The translations under genes and the position numbers were made by a program. Under the pieces are notes generated by a model. That model made no database searches. It saw only the letters and a program-made list of their open reading frames with translations, and was not told the DNA's origin. A stretch of 42,553 nt of DNA from positions 1-42,553 of the forward strand of contig NZ_AUHD01000018.1 of assembly GCF_000423005.1 (NCBI RefSeq), in the 5' to 3' direction. Positions 15,091 through 23,715 of the stretch are shown piece by piece. Positions within the stretch are counted from its first letter, which is position 1, and each line of letters begins with the position of its first letter. This DNA comes from Gelidibacter mesophilus DSM 14095 (GTDB lineage Bacteria > Bacteroidota > Bacteroidia > Flavobacteriales > Flavobacteriaceae).

Positions 15091-18000
15091 TTATGATTCA
15101 ATTTCATCTTCCTGCCCGTCCGGCAGGCGGGCATTTCCCATCGGCTTATTCACCCACCAATATAATGGCGGAATGATAAGTGGCGCAAACAATAAGGTGC
15201 TCGTCAATCCCCCGATAATTACCGTCGCCAATGGTCGTTGAACATCCGAACCGATCCCGCTTGAAGTGGCCGCCGGCACCAATCCGAAGATAGCCAAAAC
15301 AAGAATGGTCAATACCGCTCGCAATTGCTCCTTTGAGGTTGCCGTAATCATGGTTTTGCTCAATGGATTTTTTGCGGAGGCTCTATTTAATGCGGAGACC
15401 AATAATACGGCTGCCATCACAGAAATCCCCAAAATAGAAACAAACCCAACCCCTGCAGAGACGTTAAAATAATAGCCTCTAAGCAACAAAGCGATCACAC
15501 CACCTGCCAAGGCAAATAGAATACTGCTGGCGGTAATTAACGTGTGTTTGAAGTTTCTGTATAACATAAACAAGAAGGCAATCACCAGCACTAAGGTCAG
15601 CGGAATTGTAAACGCCAACTGCTTTCCTGCACGTTCCAAGTTTTCATATTGTCCGCCATAAACAATTTCATAACCTTTGGGAATCTCTATTTGCGCATCA
15701 ATTTTATCCTGTAATTCCCGCATATAACCACCTTGATCCCTGCCTTGGATATTGGCACGTACCGTCACCATTCGCTTGTTGTTAAGACGGTAGATGTTGG
15801 TTTGTCCTTCCACATAGCTAATGTCCGCCAACTGATCCATAGGAATCAATGCACCAGTAGCCGAAGGAATCAGCAGTGTTTTTAGATCATTAATGTTTTC
15901 TCTAAACTCCGGGAGGTAACGTACCACAATATCATAGCGTTGGGCACCGTCATACAAAACCGAGATTTCTTTACCACCAATTGCCGCTTCGATCATATCT
16001 TGAATATCCGCTACGTTAATCCCATACCGTGCAGCTTACTCTCGATTGATGTCGATGGTTAATTGATCTTGAACATTCTCTTGTTCAATATCGACACCTT
16101 CACTGCCCTCCATCTCACTCATGATTCCCGAAATAAGTTCGGCTTTTTCACGCATCATGATCAAATCGTCACCAACAATGGAAACGGCTAAATCGGCGGC
16201 ACTGCCCGTCACAATTTCCATCACTTGGTCAATAATAGGTTGTCCTGAAGCAAAGGCAACGCCTGGGAATTCATGCTCCAGATCGCTGCGCATTTTTTGC
16301 ACCAATTGTTTCTTTGAAAGCGTATCACTCCAAGTAGAATAATCCTTTAATCCGACTAAAATTTCGTTTCTATTGGCAGGAAACGGATCCGTACCATCGT
16401 CGTTCCGTCCGGTTTGCGTAATGACATAGGACACTTGCGGGAACTTGGAAATCACCTCTCGGATTTTAGGCGCGTATTTCGCATTTTCTGTAATGGTAAT
16501 TCCTGCTGGGAAGTTTGCTTGTAAGAAAATCGACCCTTCATCTAATTCCGGTAAAAATTCCGAACCTAACTTCGTTCCAAAAGAAATCAAAACAAGTACA
16601 ATAGCAAACCCAATCACCACAGTTTTTTTGTAATGTGTTGTAAAAACGTTCAAAACCTTGACATACTGTTTCTCTAAAAACGTCAAGATAAAGTTTTTAG
16701 GTTCTTTAAATTTCTTGTCGGGTTGCGACATGGTTTTGCTGTACACATACGAAATGACCACGGGAATGAAGGTCAGGGCTGCCAACATCGATCCCAAAAC
16801 GGCAAAGGAAAGCGTTAATGCCATTGGTGAAAACAGCTTGCCTTCTACACGTGTCATTAATAAAATCGGTAGATAAGCCAAAATGATAATCGTTACTGAG
16901 AAAAAGATTTCACGACCAACTTCTTGGGCAGATAATAGGGTAATTCTAACAATGCCACTTTTCCGTTCTTCTGGGGTTGAGGTGCGATATTTCCGAATGA
17001 GATGTTCGGTCATGACCACGGCGCCATCCACAATAATTCCGAAATCAATGGCTCCCAACGATAGGAGGTTGGCTGGAATGCCTGTAAATCGCATGATGAT
17101 AAACGCGAATAACATCGAAAACGGAATGGTCAAAGCCACCACCAAAGCACTTCGGACACTTCCCAAAAAGAAAATTAGGATAATGACCACAATACTCACC
17201 CCTTCAAACAAGGTCCATCCCACAGTATTTAAAGAGTGATCAATTAAAAATCCGCGGTCATAAAGCGTTCGGATGGTGACGTCTTGTGGGAGTTCGTTGG
17301 CTTGTAAATCGGCAATACGCTGTTTAAGTTCTACCAGGACTTCGCTCGGGTTTTCAAATTTTCGAAGTAAAATAATACCTTCTACCCCGTTGTGCACCTC
17401 GATATTTTCATCAGGTACCGAATAGCCTAAAACACCACTCGGTGGCGGAGGTGCAATTTCTACACTCGCCACATCACGGATAAATATCGGAACGCCTTTA
17501 ACCGCTTTTAAGACGATATTTTCAATGTCTTTTTCGTTTTTGATGGCACCCAAACCACGCACGGCAAAACCTTGACCACCACGTTCCATGATGTTTCCTC
17601 CGGTGTTAAGGTTGTTGGCAACCACCGCCTCTTCAATGTCAGAAAATGACAGATCGTACTTGCGGAGTTTATCCGGATCAATAAGAATATGAAACTGTTT
17701 TAGCGGACCTCCAAAGGTGGTAATGTCGGCGACACCGTTAGTTTGTAGTAAATACGGCTCAATCACCCAATCCTGTAAATCCCTTAATTCCGTAGGGGAA
17801 TAGCTTGGTGGTGCTTCTACAACATATCTAAAAATCTCACCCACGGCGGTGGAAAGAGGCGCCAATTCAGAGATCACGCCTTCGGGTAATTCGGCGCTTG
17901 CGAGTCGCTCCATCACTTGTTGACGGGCAAAATAATCGTCCGTATCATCTTTAAACGTCAGTTGTACCACAGAAAGTCCAAAAATAGTTCGGCTTCTTCG

Positions 18001-18243
18001 GTCAATGACATTTGGTACATCTTGCAGCACCCTTTCTAAAGGAATGGTGACTTGCTGCTCCACTTCTTCGGCAGCACGACCTTGGTATTGCGCCACCACA
18101 ATCACGTTGGTGTCGGCAATATCCGGATAGGCTTCTATTTTGAGCTCTGTGAAACTATAATACCCGATAGCCATGATGAGTAAGCTGAGACCTACCACCA
18201 GTGGGCGGTTTTTATGTGAAAATATGAGGAGATTTTTAATCAC
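15091..18243 (-). pseudogene. CzcA/CusA-family heavy-metal RND pump with one in-frame TAA
   Basis: Two open stretches, 18243-16036 (735 residues) and 16035-15091, lie in the same frame and are separated by one TAA at 16036-16038. Joined, they give about 1050 residues, the normal length of the family. The break falls in the conserved segment INRE-x-AARYGINVADIQDMIE, where x is usually Lys/Arg/Gln; TAA is one base from AAA or CAA. All else is intact: the N-terminal helix, periplasmic porter domains, the TM4 signature DFGIIVDGAVVMTEH and the C-terminal helices to PPLYWW. The pump would drive metal cations (Zn/Co/Cd or Cu/Ag) out by proton antiport through the adaptor and outer-membrane factor encoded upstream. 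It is probably inactive here unless the stop is an error or is read through. The C-terminal codons contain a palindromic repeat. Confidence 0.85.
15111..15132. repeat. GC-rich palindromic repeat inside the pump gene 3' end
   Basis: The stretch CCTGCCCGTCCGGCAGG followed by CGGGCA contains overlapping inverted repeats (CCTGCC/GGCAGG and TGCCCG/CGGGCA). It stands out as GC-rich in its surroundings. It encodes part of the extreme C-terminus of the pump (around ARLPDGQE). It resembles short palindromes that I recall recurring in flavobacterial genomes. Confidence 0.6.
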
Positions 18244-18302
18244 AGGACATATGATTTATAAATTATATATATTAGATTTAAAGCGGAAGTCAATGATTTT
18301 AC

Positions 18303-18602
18303 TTACCAGAGATCGACCCGATGGGTGATGATGAATCCGCCGCGATATTGTTCTCTGAGAACGCTTAAGGTTGTTTTTACCTTTTCTTCAGAATCAACAA
18401 AGGTGATCAGCGTGGATGCTTCAATAAACGAAAATAATCGGGAAGGTTGTTTCAGTCGATGATGTCTGCCGAAACCAGAATATCCCATCACGGAGGTTGC
18501 ACCTGCAATCCCATTGTCGATGAGTAAATTCATAATAAACTCATGTAAAGGTTTGACGCCTTTGAGTTCGTCTTTATCGATAAAAATTTGTGCTTGTAAC
18601 AT
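18303..18602 (-). CDS. DUF190 (PII-like) protein
   Basis: The 99-residue protein matches the DUF190 family: MLQAQIFIDKDELKGVKPLHEFIM, then GIAGATSVMGYSGFGRHHRLKQP, STLITFVDSEEKV and the C-terminal GGFIITHRVDLW. These small cytoplasmic proteins have a PII-like ferredoxin fold and often sit beside transporter genes. Here it lies between the adaptor gene (11 bases downstream of it) and the pump gene (59 bases upstream of it), in the same operon. A regulatory or sensing role toward the efflux pump is inferred from position. Length is normal and no damage is seen. Confidence 0.85.
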   Translation of the reverse strand: MLQAQIFIDKDELKGVKPLHEFIMNLLIDNGIAGATSVMGYSGFGRHHRLKQPSRLFSFIEASTLITFVDSEEKVKTTLSVLREQYRGGFIITHRVDLW

Positions 18603-18613
18603 GTTTTTATTTT

Positions 18614-19618
18614 TTAATATCCGAACGATAGACCTTTGAGTTGTAAAACGCCTTCAATGGCAACTTCGTCATCGGCAGAAATCCCATCAAAAATGATGAT
18701 GCGATCGCCAATATGTTGACCGATTTTTACTTCTTTACGCTCAAATTCATTTTCGGAAGTTTTTATAAATACATAGTGCTTGGCTTGAACGGTCACCAAG
18801 GCATTCTTGTGCACACTGACATTATGGTCGTCGCTCAGGTCAAAACTCACATTGGCGAACATGCCCGATTTCAGTTTGCGTGAGGAGTTGTTGACGATAA
18901 TTCGCGCTTTGACCATTCGTGTGCTGTGATCGACAACGTCGGCAATGGCATCCACTTTTCCGGTGAATTCGGTGTTTGGGAAGGCATTGAATCGAATATC
19001 GCACGTGTCACCTTCTTCTATATTTCCAATTTGATTTTCCGGAACATCACAGATGAGGAATGTAGTTCCCGCTTTTGCTTTTCGCAAAACATCCGGTGAA
19101 AACCCTTCGGAAATTAATTTGGATTCGTGTTCGGTCAAAGCTGCCTTTTCATTGGAAAGTAAACTTTGTTCCATCGTCAAAGCGCTTTCAGCATCCATCA
19201 GATCCTGACCTGTTGCCACCCCGTGGGCACTCAGATCCTTGGTGCGTTCCAATTCCAACTGACGCTGCTTGAGGTTGACGTTGGCAATTTGATTGATGCT
19301 GATCTGTAATTGATTCAACTGTGTATAATGGCTGGACAGTTCAGGGTTTTCGAACAAAATCAGATTCTGTCTCGCACCTTCGCGTGATGGCAATACGGTG
19401 GCAGCGACGTTTGCCGGTGCGGTAAATTTCGCCGAAAGCGTATCGTTATTGAGATGCTCAGTCTTGAAAAAATCCAAGTGTGCAGCTTCTGGAAACTGAA
19501 TGGTCATCCCGGCATTGGTGATAATGGGTGAGGCTCTATGGGTCTGTTCTGTTTTGGTTTCGCTGCCACAGGATGACAACAGGAGTAAAACAAAAGCTGC
19601 GAAAATTGCGTGTTTCAT
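18614..19618 (-). CDS. RND efflux periplasmic adaptor, CzcB/CusB-like
   Basis: The start at 19618 is chosen because it gives a lipoprotein signal (MKHAIFAAFVLLLLSSC, Cys 17) and a TAATG overlap with the preceding gene; the open frame extends 35 codons further upstream only inside that gene. The roughly 334-residue mature adaptor has a biotinyl-lipoyl-like half motif (APANVAATVLPSREG), a coiled-coil hairpin (QLNQLQISINQIANVNLKQRQ, LMDAESALTMEQSLLS) and beta-barrel segments (TFLICDVPENQIGNIEEGD, GKVDAIADVVDHSTRMVKAR). The adaptor bridges the inner-membrane pump and the outer-membrane factor. No His-rich metal-binding tail is present, so the metal cannot be named. Confidence 0.88.
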   Translation of the reverse strand: MKHAIFAAFVLLLLSSCGSETKTEQTHRASPIITNAGMTIQFPEAAHLDFFKTEHLNNDTLSAKFTAPANVAATVLPSREGARQNLILFENPELSSHYTQLNQLQISINQIANVNLKQRQLELERTKDLSAHGVATGQDLMDAESALTMEQSLLSNEKAALTEHESKLISEGFSPDVLRKAKAGTTFLICDVPENQIGNIEEGDTCDIRFNAFPNTEFTGKVDAIADVVDHSTRMVKARIIVNNSSRKLKSGMFANVSFDLSDDHNVSVHKNALVTVQAKHYVFIKTSENEFERKEVKIGQHIGDRIIIFDGISADDEVAIEGVLQLKGLSFGY

Positions 19619-20877
19619 TATTGGGCTAATTGATTGATTAAACCTGCTACGTAAAGCAGTTGTATATGACTTTGACGATATTTCTCTAAAACGTCGTTGT
19701 ATTGTTCCTGGGTTTCCAGCCAACTACTTTGGGCTTCCAAGAAATCGATGATGCTGGTACCTCCTCTGAGATAGGCATACTTAATGTTATCTAAAATGGT
19801 TTGGGATTGTTCCAAAACCGATTGATAATTTTCGATGTTTTGTAACTGAACTTGATGACTTTCATAAGCCGTGGTGATTTCAGTTTGAAGTTGGGTCTGC
19901 AAGGCGTGAAGTTGTTGCTCAGCCTGATCTCTTTGGATGAGCGATTTTTTGATTTCACCTTGATTCCGATCAAAAAACGGCAAATCGATGGACGCGGCGA
20001 ATCCAACATGAGGAATCTTATGCTGTACGTTATAAATCACGCCAATTTCAGGTTGTGGATAAGCCATGCTTTTTTGCAGATGGATGTTGCTTTCAGAAAC
20101 GTCAATCATGGATTTGGCGGATTGGATATGACTCCGAAATGCTAAAGATTGCTCTTGTAAGGCGTTTAAAGAAGTCAGTCCATAATTTCCAAGATCTTCC
20201 GTTGTATCAATTTGAATGGAATCTTTTATACCCATTAGAAACTGAAGTTCATTTTTCCGATTTGCTAATTCTTGACGTTCTGTTGTGTATTGCAAAGCAT
20301 ATTGTTTGGCTAATAATTCCGTTCGGAATACATCGGTTTGAGTGATGACTTGATTTCTGTATCGATGTTGATTGGTGATCACTAAACTGTCAATATTATC
20401 TTTTGCAGATTTAATAAGTTCCAATTGCTTTTGGGCCGTCCAGACTTCATTCCATTTTTCGGCGACCTCAAAAAGAATGTCACTCTCTATTTCGGTATAT
20501 TCTTTTTGGGATAATTGGGCACTTTTCTGAGCGACGTCAATTTTATTTTTGCGCTGCCCCATAATTTGGAAGGTTTTGGACAATTGCCAAAGCACTTCAC
20601 GGTTTTCAGGATTGCCATAATTCGTACTATTCTCAAAATCTGATGAATTGGCGATCTGAATGGTTTCGTTGCTCAGCACCAGATTCGGGCGTAACTCAGC
20701 ACTAAGGATATCACTTTCGGCAATAGCCACGTTAAAATGCTCAGATTTCAAAATCGGATTGTTGCGCTTTGCCGTTTTCAATACCTGTTCTAAAGTAAAT
20801 GGTGTTTGCGCATTTAGAGGATGAAATACTCCGACAGCGATAGCTAAATAGAGAAATGTTTTAAAAATGAACTTCAT
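19618..20877 (-). CDS. TolC-like outer-membrane efflux protein, CzcC/CusC-like
   Basis: The 419-residue protein has a signal peptide (ending PLNAQ) followed by the family start TPFTLEQVLKTAKRNNPILKSEHFNV. Two structural repeats of long helices with beta strands follow, typical of outer membrane efflux (OEP) proteins: QLSKTFQIMGQRKNKIDVAQKSAQL, VAEKWNEVWTAQKQLELIKSA and, in the second half, VGFAASIDLPFFDRNQGEIKKSL and GGTSIIDFLEAQSSWLETQEQY. It should form the trimeric outer-membrane channel of the tripartite metal pump. It is the first gene of the operon, and its stop overlaps the adaptor start by one base. Confidence 0.9.
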   Translation of the reverse strand: MKFIFKTFLYLAIAVGVFHPLNAQTPFTLEQVLKTAKRNNPILKSEHFNVAIAESDILSAELRPNLVLSNETIQIANSSDFENSTNYGNPENREVLWQLSKTFQIMGQRKNKIDVAQKSAQLSQKEYTEIESDILFEVAEKWNEVWTAQKQLELIKSAKDNIDSLVITNQHRYRNQVITQTDVFRTELLAKQYALQYTTERQELANRKNELQFLMGIKDSIQIDTTEDLGNYGLTSLNALQEQSLAFRSHIQSAKSMIDVSESNIHLQKSMAYPQPEIGVIYNVQHKIPHVGFAASIDLPFFDRNQGEIKKSLIQRDQAEQQLHALQTQLQTEITTAYESHQVQLQNIENYQSVLEQSQTILDNIKYAYLRGGTSIIDFLEAQSSWLETQEQYNDVLEKYRQSHIQLLYVAGLINQLAQ

Positions 20878-20919
20878 GTCAGCTTTTTAGTGAATTCTTC
20901 TGCGGTTTGCATAGAACTA

Positions 20920-20927
20920 CAAAGATT
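20920..20927 (-). promoter_or_regulatory. Candidate -7 element of the efflux operon
   Basis: On the minus strand AATCTTTG matches TAnnTTTG at all but the first base and lies 43 bases before the ATG at 20877. No clear -33 element was found, which could fit an activator-dependent promoter. Confidence 0.3.
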
Positions 20928-21013
20928 GACCTCATTTCTCTATTTGTCAGTTAGAGAAGTCATAGAAAAATATTAGAATTTCATTAGAAAAAGGAAAGGT
21001 GTCGAATTAAAAG

Positions 21014-21045
21014 CGTCATTGCGAGGAGGCACGACGAAGCAATCT
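21014..21045. repeat. Dispersed ATTGC...GCAAT palindromic repeat
   Basis: The stretch begins CGTCATTGCGAGGAGGC, runs through ACGACGAAGCAATCTG, and has inverted ends ATTGC and GCAAT. It is of a type I recall between genes in many flavobacterial genomes. A fragment with the start TCATTGCGA recurs at about 21839. Confidence 0.55.
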
Positions 21046-21130
21046 GTAAGTTGCAATATCGAATTTTCGTATATTGATTTTACAATTTACGGTTAGTTTT
21101 ATTAGTTATCCATAATGCTAAAAACTCATT

Positions 21131-21155
21131 AAAAGTTATCGTTTTGGTAACTTTT
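21131..21155. promoter_or_regulatory. Candidate HigA operator
   Basis: AAAAGTTA (21131-21138) and TAACTTTT (21148-21155) are perfect inverted 8-base arms around a 9-base spacer. They lie just upstream of the higBA -7 element, where a repressor would block polymerase. Antitoxins of the HigA type repress their own promoters by binding such dyads. Confidence 0.5.
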
Positions 21156-21159
21156 TTTG

Positions 21160-21167
21160 TATGTTTG
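21160..21167 (+). promoter_or_regulatory. -7 promoter element of higBA
   Basis: TATGTTTG is an exact TAnnTTTG match, 16 bases before the GTG start of the toxin gene. It abuts the inverted repeat at 21131-21155. Confidence 0.5.
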
Positions 21168-21183
21168 CTACAAATAGTTTGAT

Positions 21184-21477
21184 GTGAAAATTTTTTCAAG
21201 AGGAACATTACGAGATTTTTGGGAAAAACATGGCAATTGCGAATTGCAATTGAAGACGTGGTATCGTGAAATCGAAAAATCAAATTGGTCATCCATTAAT
21301 GACCTTAAATCGAATTATCCGAACGCAAGTATTTTGAAAGATAATCGAATTGTATTTAACATTAAAGGCAACGATTATCGACTGATTGTTAAATTCAATT
21401 TTGAGTATCAACTTGCGTGGATCCGTTTTATCGGAACGCACGCTGAATACGATAAAATTAACGCAAACGAAATTTAG
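21184..21477 (+). CDS. higB: HigB-type mRNA interferase toxin
   Basis: The 97-residue protein starts with GTG at 21184, which aligns with the family start (MKIFSRGTLRDFWEKHGNCE). Further family segments are QLKTWYREIEKSNWSS, NDLKSNYPNASILKDNRIVFNIKGNDYRLIVKFNF and AWIRFIGTHAEYDKIN. This matches the HigB_toxin family (RelE-like fold), which cleaves mRNA on the ribosome. The catalytic-type basic and His residues (Arg in DYRL, His in GTHAEYD) are present. The antitoxin gene begins one base after its stop. Toxin-before-antitoxin order is normal for higBA. Confidence 0.9.
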   Translation: MKIFSRGTLRDFWEKHGNCELQLKTWYREIEKSNWSSINDLKSNYPNASILKDNRIVFNIKGNDYRLIVKFNFEYQLAWIRFIGTHAEYDKINANEI

Positions 21478-21478
21478 G

Positions 21479-21835
21479 ATGAAAATAAAACCGATTAGAA
21501 ACGAAAAGGATTACCAAAATGCACTTGAGCGTTTGGAAGTCATCTTTGATGCAAAAAAAGGAACTGACAATGGAGACGAATTGGAAATCCTTGCCATCCT
21601 AATTGATAACTACGAAAATGAGAATTTTCGAATTGGAATGCCAGATCCTATTTCAGCCATTTCTTTTAGAATGGAGCAAATGGGCTTGAAACAAAAAGAT
21701 TTAGTTGATATGATTGGGTTTAAAAGTCGAGTGAGCGAAATAATGAATAGAAAACGTAAATTGACTTTAGAAATGATTAGAAAATTGAACACCAATTTGA
21801 ATATTCCGACAGAGGTATTAATACAAGATTATTAA
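21479..21835 (+). CDS. higA: HigA-type antitoxin
   Basis: The ATG at 21479 is chosen because it follows the toxin stop by one base and opens the family start (MKIKPIRNEKDYQNALERL). The open frame extends further upstream only inside higB. The 118-residue protein has an N-terminal acidic region (EVIFDAKKGTDNGDELEILAILIDNYE) and a C-terminal helix-turn-helix (about 70-115: MGLKQKDLVDMIGFKSRVSEIMNRKRKLTLEMIRKLN). It should neutralise HigB by direct binding and repress the operon through the dyad at 21131-21155. Confidence 0.9.
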   Translation: MKIKPIRNEKDYQNALERLEVIFDAKKGTDNGDELEILAILIDNYENENFRIGMPDPISAISFRMEQMGLKQKDLVDMIGFKSRVSEIMNRKRKLTLEMIRKLNTNLNIPTEVLIQDY

Positions 21836-22164
21836 ACATCATTGCGAAAAGTTCAATGGGCAAAAAAGGACGATCTCTTTGTTTAAGTTGATTTTTAGAC
21901 ACGGATTACACGAATTACACAAATCCGCTCATTATTAAATGAATATACTTTTTAACCTGATTCTTAATGAAACGAATTATAACAGACTTGCAGTCCGTAT
22001 CGGGAGGACGGAGATAGTACTTTATTTTGTGGTGGTTTAGCTTTTGAATGCTATTGAAATATAGCGATTCCAGCAGTTTTTGGAATAAAAATGAAGTATT
22101 CTGAAACCTTCACAATCTAAGTCTTGATACTTGATTCTAAAAGCGAAGCGGTCTAAATTCTCTT
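21836..22164. other. 329-base convergent gap
   Basis: The gap lies between higA and the end of the histidine kinase gene. It contains a TCATTGCGA fragment near 21839, GACACGGATTACACGAATTAC-like debris near 21896 and an ACAGACT-type palindrome at 21982-21998. No gene was seen. Confidence 0.45.
21982..21998. repeat. ACAGACT-type palindromic repeat
   Basis: ACAGACTTGCAGTCCGT has 7-base arms with one mismatch around a 3-base loop. It is related to the perfect copy at 23688-23704 and the degenerate one at 12689-12704. A second inverted pair, TCCGT/ACGGA, follows directly. Confidence 0.5.
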
Positions 22165-23529
22165 TTAATTAAGAAAACTAACATAAAAATCCGTCCCCTC
22201 ACCCAATTTAGAACTCGCAGAAATCGACCCTTTATGCAACAAGATAATTTTCTGCGTCAATGGTAATCCGATTCCGTTGCCATCCGCAAATTTCTGATTG
22301 TCACCTCGATAGAATGGTTTGAAGATGTTTTTTAGATCAATTTCTGAAATCCCGATCCCATGATCCGAAAATTTCAATTGAATACTTTCGTTTTCAAAAA
22401 GAATGGATGCTTTTGAATGCTGGTCTTCCGAGAATTTACAGCCATTTTCAAAGAGATTTGCAAAAGCGACTTTTAAAAGATATTCATTCGCGTTGATGGA
22501 GATTTGCGCATCGTTTTCAAAATCGTTTTCAAAGTGAATGTCGATTTTATAATTTGGATTGGCTTGTTGCACTTGCTGTCTGGCATCCAATAAAACCTCA
22601 TCAATCCGCACCGATTTAAAAGAAATTTCAGAAGGATCGTAACTCGCTTTTGCCATATCCAAAAGACTGTTGGAAAGCCGCACAATCTTTTTGGCATCTT
22701 TTAAACTGTTTTGAATGGCGAGTTTATAATCTTCACTATTGCGCTCCTTTCCGAGCGATAATTCCAACTCCGTAATAATGGCCGTCAAGGGTGTTCGAAG
22801 TTCATGTGAAATGTTCGACACGAAATATTTCTGGGTATCAAAAGACTCTTCCAGCCGATCCAACATCGCATTAAAAGTTTGTGCGAGTTCGGATAATTCA
22901 TCTTTATTGTCGTTGGAAGGCAGGCGTAAATCCAAATTTGTCGCGGTGATGTCTTGTGCTTTTTCGGTCATCTTACTAATCGGCTCAAACGCTTTTTTTG
23001 AAAAGAAAACCCCAGCGATATAAATAAATACAATGGAAATAACGAAAACAAAAATACTTGTTTTAAGCAAGCTGTTCAATTTGTTATAGCCGTATTGGTC
23101 ATACGAAGTAGCGGTAATGATATAGGTTTGGTCTTCAAAGTCAAATCGCATTCCCACCACTTGCCAACCTTCTTGATAGAATTTAATTTCGCCTTTTTTG
23201 TAGATGTTGTCAATCATTGGTTTGGTTTCTTTGACAAAGTCGATATCCACGGCATCATGGTACAACAAATTGAAATCCTGATCGTAGATAGCAACTTCAA
23301 CTTCGTTTAAGATTTGCCGGTTGCTACGGTAAATATCCTGTAAGGTCTGTGGATTTACTTTTGCATTAAAAAACAAATTGGCTTTAGTGACCGCTTCTTT
23401 TTTAAGTAGTGTATAAAATTCACGTTCGCGACTTTCCTGAGTGGAATAATAAATGACAGCCGCAAACGCCAATAGAATGGTGGCAGTGATTACTGTAAAT
23501 AATAAGGCGAGTCGTGTTCTGGTTTTCAA
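22165..23529 (-). CDS. Heavy-metal-type sensor histidine kinase (CusS/CzcS-like)
   Basis: The 454-residue kinase has a first membrane helix at about 7-28, a periplasmic sensor loop of about 125 residues, a second helix at about 155-176 and a HAMP domain (FEPISKMTEKAQDITATNLDLRL). The HisKA domain has the phospho-acceptor His at about 242 (VSNISHELRTPLTAI). The ATPase domain has an N-box (FANLFENGCKFS), G1 (DHGIGI), F-box and G2 (GNGIGLPLTQKI). It follows the response regulator gene on the minus strand and lies near the efflux operon, so it probably senses metal and controls that operon. It is intact, unlike its partner. Confidence 0.88.
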   Translation of the reverse strand: MKTRTRLALLFTVITATILLAFAAVIYYSTQESREREFYTLLKKEAVTKANLFFNAKVNPQTLQDIYRSNRQILNEVEVAIYDQDFNLLYHDAVDIDFVKETKPMIDNIYKKGEIKFYQEGWQVVGMRFDFEDQTYIITATSYDQYGYNKLNSLLKTSIFVFVISIVFIYIAGVFFSKKAFEPISKMTEKAQDITATNLDLRLPSNDNKDELSELAQTFNAMLDRLEESFDTQKYFVSNISHELRTPLTAIITELELSLGKERNSEDYKLAIQNSLKDAKKIVRLSNSLLDMAKASYDPSEISFKSVRIDEVLLDARQQVQQANPNYKIDIHFENDFENDAQISINANEYLLKVAFANLFENGCKFSEDQHSKASILFENESIQLKFSDHGIGISEIDLKNIFKPFYRGDNQKFADGNGIGLPLTQKIILLHKGSISASSKLGEGTDFYVSFLN

Positions 23530-23687
23530 AATATTGATTAAAAATTAAATGTGTTTATTAGTCTCATAAACTAATTTCATTTGGTGTATATCGCTCTGTT
23601 CTGGGAAGATTTTAGACACAAATTTCACTAATTTGCACGAATCCATGCGTTTCCTTACAGCGGAATACTATCTATTTCACGAAATAA

Positions 23688-23704
23688 ACAGACTTTCAGT
23701 CTGT
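23688..23704. repeat. Perfect ACAGACT palindrome
   Basis: ACAGACT and AGTCTGT pair perfectly around TTC in the gap between the regulator and kinase genes. It is the best preserved of three related copies in the window and shares its TATTTCACGAAA flank with the copy at 12689. Confidence 0.6.
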
Positions 23705-23715
23705 ATTAAAAAAAA

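Larger units (their letters stand above)
20878..21183. other. 306-base divergent gap between efflux operon and higBA
   Basis: The gap holds a weak minus-strand promoter element for the efflux operon (20920-20927), a palindromic repeat (21014-21045), and the higBA operator and promoter (21131-21167). No further gene was seen. Confidence 0.5.

Noticed and set aside
15997-16041. Reassignment of TAA as a sense codon
   Set aside because: Many other genes in the window end normally at TAA (for example hsdR, hsdS and higA), so a general code change is excluded. Only a local cause is plausible.
16883-17239. Plus-strand open frame of 118 codons opposite the pump gene
   Set aside because: It is a shadow of the strongly conserved pump coding sequence on the minus strand and shows no motif of its own. 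The same holds for the other plus-strand frames between 16100 and 17240.
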